DNA of 64,000 nucleotides. Origin: Luscinia megarhynchos. Taxonomy: Eukaryota; Chordata; Aves; Passeriformes; Turdidae. The translations under genes and the position numbers were made by a program. The notes below the pieces were generated by a model that made no database searches, had not been told where the DNA came from, and saw only the letters and a list, made by a program, of their open reading frames with translations. The stretch is taken from the NCBI GenBank assembly GCA_034336665.1, contig CM067589.1, positions 2,365,720 to 2,429,719 of the forward strand. Direction: 5' to 3'. Of this stretch, positions 8,785 through 19,973 are shown piece after piece (position 1 is the first letter of the stretch; each line of letters opens with the position of its first letter).

Positions 8785-9590
8785 GTATTTCTATATTTCT
8801 GTATATTTCTATATATTTCTATATCATTTCTATATTATTTCTATATATTTCTATATTATTTCTATATATTTCTATATATTTCTATATATTTCTATATTAT
8901 TTCTATATATTTCTATATTATTTCTATATCATTTCTATATTATTTCTATATCATTTCTATATAATTTCTATATCATTTCTATACAATTTCTATATTATTT
9001 CTATATAATTTCTATATTATTTCTATATATTTCTATATTATTTCTATATATTTCTATATTGTTTCTATATAATTTCTATATAATTTCTATATAATTTCTA
9101 TATATTTCTATATTATTTCTATATTATTTCTATATCATTTCTATATATTTCTATATCATTTCTATATTATTTCTATATTATTTCTATATAATTTCTATAT
9201 AATTTCTATATAATTTCTATATAATTTCTATATAATTTCTATATAATTTCTATGTATTTCTATATCATTTATATATTATTTCTATATATTTCTATATAAT
9301 TTCTATATTATTTCTATATTATTTCTATATATTTCTATATATTTCTATATAATTCCTATATTATTTCTATATTATCTCTATATCATTTCTATATATTTCT
9401 ATATTATTTCTATATAATTTCTACATTATTTCTATATTATTTCTATATATTTCTATATCATTTCTATATCATTTCTATATCATTTCTATATTATTTCTAT
9501 ATTATTTCTATGTAATTTCTATATTATTTCTATATATTTCTATATCATTTCTATATAATTTCTATATTATTTATACATTATTTCCTCCCA
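8785..9590. repeat. AT-rich array ATATTATTTCT / ATATATTTCT
   Basis: About 800 bp of 9-12-bp units (TTTCTATATTA, TTTCTATATCA, TTTCTATATAA) lie between the two convergent genes. It switches abruptly from more than 65% GC to extreme AT. No coding content. Confidence 0.97.
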
Positions 9591-9593
9591 GTT

Positions 9594-10890
9594 CTTGGCA
9601 CTGTCGCACCCGCAGCGCCAGCACGAGCACACACGTCACCACTGCCACATTTCCCAGCTCTGTCCCCCCGGGCCAGCACCGGGTCCAGCTCCTGCCCGGC
9701 CCCCGCAGCCCCGAGTTAAAACCCCCGAGGGGCCCGGGGGGGACACAGGGACGGGGATGGGGGGTCGCAGCCCCCGGGGACCCCCGGGTGGGCTGGGCTG
9801 CAGTTTGGGGACAGAGGATGAGGCACTGCGGGCACAGGGATAGGGAGCAGGGGATGGATTAAAACATCCCTAAAAATCTCAGCTCCCAATTGCCGTGAGA
9901 GCCCCGGGGCGGTGGCACGGACAGGGAGGGGGTGGCACTGCAGTGTCCCCGCTGGTGGCACTCCCGGGACGGGTCCTCGGGCAGGACAAAGGGCAGGAGA
10001 GGCTCGGACCGAGCGGCTTCTCCTCGATTTTCTCCTTCCCTCTGGCCCCGAGGCGCTGCAAGGAGCCTCTGCCACGTTTGGCACAGAGGGAGAGCAGAAA
10101 CCTTGAGCTGGATGCCAGAAGAGGAAGCAAAAAGGAATAAACCCCCCAAACACCCCTCAAGCACAAAAACCTTCACCAGAATAAGACAAAATGTTTTAAA
10201 ACTCGTTTCCCAGGACACTGCAGTCAGGAACTTTGTCACAAATCCACCCCGTCCTGCCAAAAAACCCAACACTACCCCAAAACCCACAACAGCAGTGGCC
10301 AGCCATGAACAACACAGAAAAAAATCCACCAGAAATACAAAAAATAGTGCAAAAAATAGGAATTTGTTGGTCTGACATGACGCCTGTGACCTCCCAGCTG
10401 CCCCAGTGTCACCCTCTGTGCAGGGGAGCAGCCGTGGGATTGGGATAAAGGTGCTGCAGTGTCCCCAAAGCCCAGAAAATCTTTTTTTTTGTGGCACTGG
10501 ATCTGCTCAGCCTGGCTGGAGGATCTCCCACCCCAGGAGGGGCCAGGCTGTTTCTGCTGGTCCCTGCTCCTGTCAGGAGCCCAGGGAAAGCTGGAATTGG
10601 GCATTGGGAAGGTGCTGGAAGGTAAATCCAGAAAAAACTCAGCTGGGAGGTGGGGACGGCGCAGCCTCCAGGGGACACAGTTCACAATTCCAGGATTCCA
10701 GGAGAGGGAACAGCTCAGGGATGGGATCCTGCCCCAGAGCCCCCCAAAAACCCCAGGAGGCAGCAACTCCTCATTCTGGGCTCTGACTCCCACCCAGAGC
10801 ATCCCAGGGATCCCCAAACCACCCCAGAGCACCTGAACCCCCAATTTTCCTGTGCCCAGTGATTCTCCCAGCGAGACACAGCTTGGAAAA
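9594..10890. other. Intergenic sequence, no gene seen
   Basis: Complex sequence between the AT-rich array and the presumed FBXL20 polyadenylation signal. Open frames up to 216 codons occur on both strands, but none shows a protein motif or plausible splice structure. Confidence 0.5.
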
Positions 10891-10895
10891 CGGTG

Positions 10896-10901
10896 TTTAT
10901 T
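10896..10901 (-). promoter_or_regulatory. FBXL20: Candidate AATAAA polyadenylation signal for FBXL20
   Basis: TTTATT on the + strand reads AATAAA on the - strand, followed by a T-rich stretch. It would give a 3' UTR of about 3.4 kb containing the two minisatellites at 11.5-12.2 and 13.15-13.95 kb. Other AATAAA motifs could be used, so this is a candidate only. Confidence 0.4.
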
Positions 10902-11464
10902 GGTATTTATAAATATAAACATCAGGAAGAGTCCATTTGAAGACGGATAATTGACTTAAAAGGACACTGTCAAGAAGTTTGAGCTACCTTAATGCTGTCA
11001 CCCTGGTCTGCAAACAGAAAATAAAATTGCTTTGGGTTCTGTGTTCTGGAGTTTTCCCTGGAAAACTCTGCTCTGGTACAAAGGGATCAGTCAGCCAACT
11101 ATGCCAAAAATCCCCAAAATCCTGCTCTTCACTCTCCCCTGCCACGGTAGGAACTAAACAAAAGTGTTTTTTTGTTTTTCATTTTCCCAGAGTTGTGCAA
11201 ATCCTGTGATTGCTGGGTGACCCCTGGTCCACTCTGTGCCACCACCATCTTCTGCCACCCTGAAACCTGGAGAAAAGTTCTGGAAATGAAGGAGAGGGGG
11301 AGAATCCACAGCTAAAGAGGATTTGAATAAATACGAGGGGTTAAAAGCCACCTAGAGGAGGGCATTGACAGTATCCTTTTAACCACTGCAGCTGCTCCCA
11401 GCACTGAGCACAGACTGGGGGGCTGGGGGAGATCCGGGGGGCAGCTCTGGGGACAGCAGCAGGT

Positions 11465-12200
11465 GAGGAAATTCCCTCCCCAGACCCCAAATCAGCCAGT
11501 CCTGGGGGAAATTCCCACTCCAAACCCTAAATCAGCCATTCCTGGGGGAAATTCCTTTTCCAGACCCTAAATCAGCCAGTCCTGGGGGAAATTCCCACTC
11601 CAAACCCTAAATCAGCCATTCCTGGGGGAAATTCCTTTTCCAGACCCTAAATCAGCCACTCCTGGGGGAAATTCCCACTCCAAACCTTAAATCAGCCATT
11701 CCTGGGGGAAATTCCCACTCCAAACCTTAAATCAGCCACTCCTGGGGGGAAATTCCTCCCCCAGACCCCAAATCAGCCATTCCTGGTGGGGAATTCATTC
11801 CCCAGACCCTAAATCAGCCACTCCTGGGGGAAAATCCCCTTTTCCAGACCCTAAATCAGCCACTCCTGTTGGGAATTCCCTTCCCAGACCCCAAATCAGC
11901 CACTCCTGGGGGAAAATCCCCTTTCCAGACCCTAAATCAGCCATTCCTGGGGGAAATTCCCTCCCCTGACCCTAAATCAGCCATTCCTGGGGGAAAATCC
12001 CCTTTTCCAGACCCTAAATCAGCCATTCCTGGTGGGAAATTCCCTCCCCAGACCCCAAATCAGCCACTCCTGGTGGGAATTCATTCCCCAGACCCCAAAT
12101 CAGCCACTCCTGGGGGAAAATTCCCTCCCCTGACCCCAAATCAGCCACTCCTGGTGGGGAATTCCCTTCCCAGACCCCAAATCAGCCACTCCTGGTGCTG
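11465..12200. repeat. 40-bp minisatellite (CCTGGGGGAAATTCC ... CCTAAATCAGCC)
   Basis: About 18 units of 40 bp; the CCTGGGGGAAATTCC motif recurs at 11501, 11541, 11581 and 11621. Units alternate between TTTTCCAGACC, CACTCCAAACC and CTCCCCAGACC versions, a simple higher-order pattern. It probably lies in the FBXL20 3' UTR. Confidence 0.95.
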
Positions 12201-13149
12201 CAGCTGCTCTTCCCCCAGCAGGAGATTCCCCAGCACCCAAACTTTTTGGGAAGCATCCCTGGGATGTGTGAGCTCCCTGCAGGAAGGACAGACAGAGCTC
12301 CCACAGCCCTGCCCCAGTCTGACCAGTCCTGCCCCATTAACCCTTTGGGATCTGCCCAGCAGTTCCACACTGGGCCCTGCAGTCCAGTCTGTGCAGATTT
12401 TGCTTTAAACACCCCCCAAAAAAAGCAGCCACTGCCCCCCCTGGCCTCCCCCAGAGCACATCCAAGCCCACCCTGGGCTCCTGCCAGGGCAGCACTTACC
12501 TGTGCAGGTGGGGAGGGTGGGAGGAGCCCCAGCACCCACAGGGATCCCAGCCCTGCTCCAGCAGGGAATCCTGAATTCTTCACCAGGGCAACAAGCAAAA
12601 AACCCTCAGCTTTGCTTTTCCTTGGGGAAAGGATGGAGGGGACTCACAGGACGTGGATCAGGAATTCCCCCCTGTACTGAGAATTATATATTTGTATGTG
12701 TAGCATTCCCTGTATGGGGAATTCTATCCTTGTCATTGGGATAAAAGCTGGATTTGGGATAAATCTGGGACACCCAATCCCTGATCACACAGGTGAGGGA
12801 GCCCAGGAGAGCCCAGCCTGGGGGGCAGCTCCCTGTGCTCCTTTCAGATCTTCCTGACAGCTCAGCACAGGCTCAGGCTTCTCCTGAGGAAAAAAAAATT
12901 CCTTATGGATTCGTGGCTTTGGGCTGGGAAATATCAAGAAATTACTAAATCAGAAATTTGGAAAAAAATTAAAAACAAAAAACAAAAAAAAAACCCCTAA
13001 AAACCAGAGAAAACTGCCTCCCCAGGATTTGGGGAGGGTAAAATTTGTGGCATTAGAATCTCCAAGCTCTACCACAACCATCTGGGGAGAATCTGGGAAT
13101 TCTCTGAGCTGGATGCCACAGACACAGGAATAAAGGTGAGCCTTCATGT

Positions 13150-13950
13150 GAGCATGCTCAGGGAAGCTCAGGGGAATCCTGACCCCAGGGGAATCCTGAT
13201 CCAAGGAAATCCTGATCCCAGGGGAATCCTGATCCCAGGGGAATCCTGATCCCAGGGGAATCCTGGACCCCAGGGCAATCCTGGACCCCAGGGCAATCCT
13301 GGATCCCAGGGGAATCCTGGAGCTCAAGGAAATCCTGATCCCAAGGAAATCCTGATCCCAAGGAAATCCTGATCCCAGGGGAATCCTGGAGCTCAGGGGA
13401 ATTCTGGATCCCAAGGAAATCCTGGAGCTCAGTGGAATCCTGGAGCTCAAGGAAATCCTGATCCCAAGGAAATCTTGGATCCCAGGGCAATCCTGGAACC
13501 CAGGGAAATCCTGATCCCAGGGAAATCCTGGATCCCAGAGAAACCCTGGATCCCAGCGGAATCCTGATCCCAAGGAAATCCTGGAGCTCAGGGGAATTCT
13601 GGATCCCAAGGAAATCCTGGAGCTCAGTGGAATCCTGGAGCTCAAGGAAATCCTGATCCCAAGGAAATCCTGGACCCCAGGGAAATCCTGGATCCCAGGG
13701 CAATCTTGATCCCAGGGAAATCCTGACCCGAGGAAATCCTGGATCCCAGAGAAATCCTGGAGCTCAGGGGAATCCTGGATCCCAGGGAAATCCCTGGATC
13801 CCAGAGAAATCCAGATCCAAGGAAATCCTGACTCAGGAAATCCTGATGCAAGGAAATCCTGGATCCCAGAGAAATCCTGGAGTTCAGGGGAAACCTGGAT
13901 CCCAGGGAAATCCTGATCCCAGGGGAATCCTGACCCCAGGGGAATCAGCA
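13150..13950. repeat. GGAATCCTGATCCCAGG minisatellite
   Basis: About 45 units of 16-18 bp (AATCCTGGATCCCAGGG, AATCCTGGAGCTCAGGG, AATCCTGATCCCAAGG). It contains larger repeated blocks: the segments near 13321-13460 and 13565-13660 are almost the same. The long - strand open frame follows the repeat. Confidence 0.95.
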
Positions 13951-14312
13951 GCTGCTGCTTCATCCCTCCCTGACAGACAGACATGGAACTCGTTGGGGTT
14001 TTCAGGTCTGTTGGGATTTTAGGGTTCGAGCATGTTCCTCTCCTCTCCTCTCCCCATTCCAAGGATCTCAGTTCCTTCCCAGCCTCACCAGCAGCATCAG
14101 TCCCCGGGCTGGGAGCCCCCCTGCCTCCATGAGGGTTTTTCCGGGACGCCAGCAGGGAGCGGCTGGGGACGGGCCGTGCCGGGCAGGGAGGAGGCGAGCC
14201 AGCCCTGCTCACTGGCTCCTGCCGCGACGCTGAAGCTTTTCCTCCGAGCTCGGGCCGTGCCGGGCTGGCTCGGCGTGGTCCAGCCCCGGAGCGCAGGGAG
14301 GAGCTGCCGGGG

Positions 14313-14420
14313 TCATAGGATGATGCAGCATCTGCAGAAGCGCTGGCGGCTGCCGCCCACCGAGGGCGGGGGGGTCACCGGCGCGAAGTAGGCGTGGACT
14401 TTGATGTTGGGCAGGTGGGT
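14313..14420 (-). CDS. FBXL20: FBXL20 last exon: THLPNIKVHAYF ... CRCCIIL-stop
   Basis: The acceptor is TTTGCCCTTGCAG. The 35 codons begin THLPNIKVHAYFAPVTPPPS and end CRCCIIL, with TGA at 14313-14315. They match the FBXL20 C-terminus, including the CaaX box (CIIL). Confidence 0.97.
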   Translation of the reverse strand, partial: THLPNIKVHAYFAPVTPPPSVGGSRQRFCRCCIIL

Positions 14421-17400
14421 CTGCAAGGGCAAACACCCGAATTGGGAGCGGGCAGGGACCTGCCCCGAGCTCCTGGGGCAGCCAGAAGTGACGGGAACAG
14501 GCGGGTCACACCCCAGGGGATGGGCACCGACCGGGAAGTGGTGGGGAAATGGGAGAATCCTCATCCCTGGGAGTGTCCAAGGCCGGGCTGGGAGGGTTTG
14601 GAGCAAGCTAGGGTGCTGGAAGGTCCCTGCCCACAGCAGGGGGTGCGACTGGATGGGTTTCCCAACCCAACCACTCAAAAACTCCATAATTCCATGGTGT
14701 AACTTTACAGATCCATTATTCTCTTTGCAAGAAAGATGTTACTATTCTTTCACACCTGGAGACACAGACTCGGGAGGGGACACTGGGAAGGAATTCCTGC
14801 CTGTGAGGGGGGTGAGGCCACAGGGACACTCCTGGATTCATCCCAAGCCATGGAAACCCCATGGGATGGGCAGGCTGGGTGAGGATGGAGCTGGGAACCT
14901 GGCACAGATTTCCAGGTTTGCTGGGGCTGCCCCTGGATCCCTGAGGTGCCCAAGGCCAGGTTGGACACTGGGTTTGGAGCAGCTGGGACGGTGGGAGGTG
15001 TCCCTGCCATGGCAGGGGAGGCACTGGGTGAGCTTTGAGGTTCTCCCAAACCATTCCCTGATTCCGTGTCTGACTCCAGTGAGGGATTTCCTGACGGGTT
15101 CTGGGCTTGGCTCCACTGGGAGCTGCTGCTTGGAGCAACCCAGGGCAGTGCTAAGTGCCCAACCCAACCCACTGCAGGCTCCCACGACCCCAAATCCACC
15201 TCTGCTGACTCTCCCAACTCTGAGGAGCACGAGCAGCAGCCGATGGGCACGGTGCCAGCTCAGCCCTCCCTCCTCCTCCTCCCCAGGGATGAGCCCTGCC
15301 CAGCCCTGCTCACCCTGAGTCTCTTGATCCCGGCCCGTGTGATCTGCTGGCAGTCGTACAGCTCTATCCTCTCCAGGCTGTGGCAGCTCTTGAGGTGCTC
15401 CAGGGAGGCATCAGTGATCAGGGGGCAGTTGTCCAGCTCGATGACCTCCAGCCGGTCGTGGGCGCAGGCGCCGTTGCCCAGGTGACGGATCCCGTCGTCC
15501 GTGATCAGCTCGCAGTGGGACAAGCTCTGTGCCCGGACACAGGGGTCACACCCAGCTCTGAGAGCCCCAAAACCTGCCAGCACCTCGCTGGGGATGGGAC
15601 AGCATGGTGGCTGGCTCCTTGCACTGGAGCTCTGTGGGGCTCTGATGTGTTTGTGCGTTGGTTGATGTGGCCAGAAATGTGGATTCGGGTGGGGCAGTGA
15701 CCCTGATCTCCTGGCACATATTATCTGCTAATGGGCATCTTTAAACCAGCTGGGGCAATCATCTTTATCTTTCCCATGATCCACCCTCCCTCCAGGAGAT
15801 ATCTCCTGTTAATGGGCCAGGTGTTGAACCAGGTGGGCAGTGATCCTTATCTCTGTGGGATATCTCCTGTTAATGGGCCAACTGTTAAAAACCAGCTGGG
15901 GCAATCATCTTTATCTTTCCACAGCCCATCCTCCCTCCAGGAGATATCTCCTGTTCATGGCCATTGAGTCCCAGGGCATGACTGATAAAATTACATCATC
16001 CCACTGGGAGATGCTCCAGCCAGGGGGAGGAGCCAAACATTTCCTACCCAGATAAAAACTGAGATTTTGGACAGCAAGTTTCATTTTTCCACTGGATTCC
16101 AGAGGAAAACCAGACCTTTCCACATCATCCCTGGACCTTCAGAGGAAACTGCACCTTCTCCAGGAGCACTGCTCCAGCTGAACCACATCTGCCACTGCAG
16201 GAGGATGCAGCCACCATTGAATGGGACTGCTGCCAACACCCTGCCTGACTGACGGGTGTCAGCTTGGATTCTGACTCTGGCAGTGTTTTGGGATTGTTCT
16301 TTGTAATACTGCATTTCTATTTTAATTTTCCTAGTAAAGAACTGTTATTTTTAATTCCCATATCTCTGCCTGAGACCCCCTTAATTTCCAAATTATAATA
16401 ATTTGGAGGGAGGGGGTTTACATTCTCCATTTCAAAGAGAAGCTTCTGTCTTTATTGGCAGACCCCTGTCCTTCAAACCAGGAGAGTGTGCAAGGGTAAA
16501 ACCCGCAGCTGGAAGGGGAAAATTCCCCCCTGGGAGGGTGGGCAGGGGGTGCCCAGAGCAGCTGCACCCCTGAGGTGTTCAAGGTCAGGCTGGGAGCACC
16601 TGGCACAGTGGGAGGGGTCCCTGCCATGGGAACAGGATGATTTTAGGGTCCCTTCCATGGCTCCAGGGGAAGGCAGTTTTAGAGGGATGAACCCCAGAGT
16701 GGCACAGAACTTCCAGCACACCTGACTTATCAGAATTCACCTTTGGCCTCACTGTGGGAAGAACCTTTGGTGCAAAAAGCAGCAGGAACACGATACCCCT
16801 CCCCTCAATGTGGATTTCTGGGGGGCTCAGCTGGGAATTCCTCCAGGAGGAGGAGCTGGCCCTGACTTTCCTGGGGGATGACTGCACTGGAGAACTCACA
16901 TTTCCACACCCCCCAGCACAGGACACCAAGTCAGGGGTGACAGGACCAAATTCCCAGAGATTCAGCCCCAGAAGGGATCCTGGCTGCCCTGCAGCTCCCT
17001 CCCCTCAGATGGACTGACAGCTCCTGTGAGGCACATCCCAGCTGGAATTCTGCTCCCAGGAGAAAACCCACAGCCCTCTTCCCTCTCTCCACAGGAAAAC
17101 CAAACCTCAGGGTCAGCTTTCCAGCAGAATCCTTCCAAACTGGGAAGTTTAAGATCCATTTTTTGGGAGAAAGGAAATGCTGGAAGCATCCTTGGAATAC
17201 TCACCAGGACCTGCAGCCGTGGACAGTGTATGGAAAGCTGGATTAGTGTGCTGTCTGTTATCTGCAAAAGGAAAAACCTTCCAGGTTGGTGCTGGGCACA
17301 AGGATTTGAGGTTTTTTTTTTCCCTCCTACTAAAGCAAAACTGCAGGACTTTCCCTAATCCATACTGGAAATGCCTTCCATATCCCATTGAGGATATTTA

Positions 17401-19942
17401 ATGGGATATTTGTATGGATTGAGGGAATATTTGTATGGATATTTGAGATTTGCCCACAGCCTCTCATCTCCTCATGGAAATCATCTGAATTGTTTTTTAA
17501 CTTCCTGAAATCAGCTCCCAAACATCCTGTGGATTGCCCAGCTCCTGTTTTGTTTTTTTTCAGGAAGAAGGAATCCTCCACAAAGGTTCCCAATCCCAAA
17601 CCCCCAAGTAAACTGTTTTTTTTCTCCTCCTACCAAAGCAAAACTGCAGGATTTTCCCTAATCCATATTGGAAATGCTTCCCATATCCCATTGAGGATAT
17701 TTAATGGGATATTTGTATGGATATTTGAGATTTCCCCACGTATCTCCTCTTGGAAATCATCTCCTGGATGAAGAATTGGGATGCAGAGACATCACTGGAG
17801 TGTTTTTAATTTCCTGAAATCAGCTCCCAAATGTGGCTCAGATTCCCTCAATCCCAGCACCCTGTGGATTGCCCAGCTCCTGGTTTTCCTCAGGAAGAAG
17901 GAATCCCCCACAAAGGTTCCCAATCCTAACCCCCACCTGAGCTGCTGGGATGGATTTGAGCCCTGGCTCAGTTTTGCTTCTTCTTTTTTAGGGTTAATTC
18001 CCAACCCCTTCCTGCCTGGGCTGGGGCCATTCCCTCTTTATGTCCCAAATTTCTGCTCAGGAAGTGCAGGACAGCAGGTCCAGGTATTCCCAGGAACCCC
18101 AATCCCATCCCAATCCCATTCCCTTCCCAATCCCTTTCCTTTTTCCATCCTAATCCCATTCCCTTTTCCATCCCATTTTCCATCCCAATCCCATTCCTTT
18201 TCCCATCTCAATCCCAGTCCCATTCCCTTTCCCATCCTATTCCCATTCCATTTTCCATCCCATTCCCATTCCATTTTCCATCCCAATCCCATTCCCTTTC
18301 CAATCCCATTCCCATTTCAATCCCATTCCCTTTCCATCCCAATCCCAATCCCAATCCCAATCCCAATCCCAATCCCACCCCAATCCCACCCCAATCTCAT
18401 TCCCCTTCCATTCCCATTCCATTTTCCATCCCAATCCCATTCCCATTTCAATCCCAATCCCATTCCCATTTCAATCCCAATCCCATTTCCATTCCCTTGG
18501 TCTCAGGCTCAACCCATTTCCAATCCACCCTCAGGTTTGGAGGTTTTTTTCATGGAATTTTGACTCAATCCCTCCCTCTCCCTGTAAATGCTTCAGCCCA
18601 ATTTGATTCCAACCCCCCAAAATCTTTGCTGCTTCACCATTTCCCCCATGGTTTTCCAAAATCCCATTATTTTTAGGAAGATAAGATTTTTCTCTGGGAT
18701 TTTCTCTCTCAAATCCATCATCTCTCACTATTAAATATTTCTTATTTCCAGCACTGCTCTCACAGAATCCAAACCAAGGATAAAACCTCATTCCCAACAT
18801 TTCTCTCTCCAAATCCTGCCACTCTTCCCACTCAGGATTCCACATGAAGTTCTGATTTGCAGAAAATCTGATTTTCCACCAATTTTCCACAGCAGCCTGA
18901 GGTGGCATTTCCTACCTGGACACACTCTTCCAGATCCATTTTTTCAAGCTCATGGCAATTCTAGGAATAAAGAGAATTCCAAAAAGCCACGGTGAGTGTG
19001 AAGTCCAGACAGCAAATAATAATTAAATAAAACAACAAAAAAACCACAAACCCACAAAGAAAGAGGAAAGAAAAAAAAAAGTTAAAAAAAATTATAAATA
19101 TAAATACATAATATTGTAAATATAGATAAATAGTTATTTTAAACATATTAAATATTTTAATATTAAATATATACAGAAGATAAATAGAATATTATTATAA
19201 AATAAATATATTAATATTTAAATATTAAGGATAAGTTAAATATAAATATAAATCATTATATATAAATTAAATATTAATTTTGTAGATAGAAACAGAAATA
19301 TAAATAAAAATACGAACAAATATATAAATATATATTTAAATATGTAAGATTACAAAATATGTACAGTTATAAATATTATAAATATTATAAAAATTATTAA
19401 AACATAGAAATATAAACAAAATATAAATATATATTTAAATATGTAAAATTATAAAAATGTATAATTTATATATTAAAAATATATAAATATATAAATATAT
19501 ATATAAAACAAATACAAAACCACATATAAAGATATACCAAATCTAAATCTAAACAAATTAAAAATAAACCACCACAAGAACAGTTTGTTTTAAAAATTAA
19601 GGGGTTTCTCCATAAAATATCACAACTGGAAGGAGAATCTGTCACTTTTTTGTGAAGCATAATAAAGGAAATTTCACTCATTTAAAGGGTTTTTTAATCA
19701 TGAAAAGTAAAGGGTGTTAGTTAAATTCAGGGTCACTTGTAGACAAACAGTAAATTTATAACTAAAATATTTCACATTTCTGTGCTTTGGATGCAAATCT
19801 TCCCAGGTTTGTGAGCCAAAGATCCCATAAAAATGAATTTTTGAACCTTAAGCTTCCACCCAAATTTAAAAAACTTTCCAATTTTTTTTTGCCTTTTTTT
19901 TTGCCTTTTTTTTGGGTGGCTTTTTTGTTTGTTTGTTTTTAG

Positions 19943-19973
<31 letters not shown>

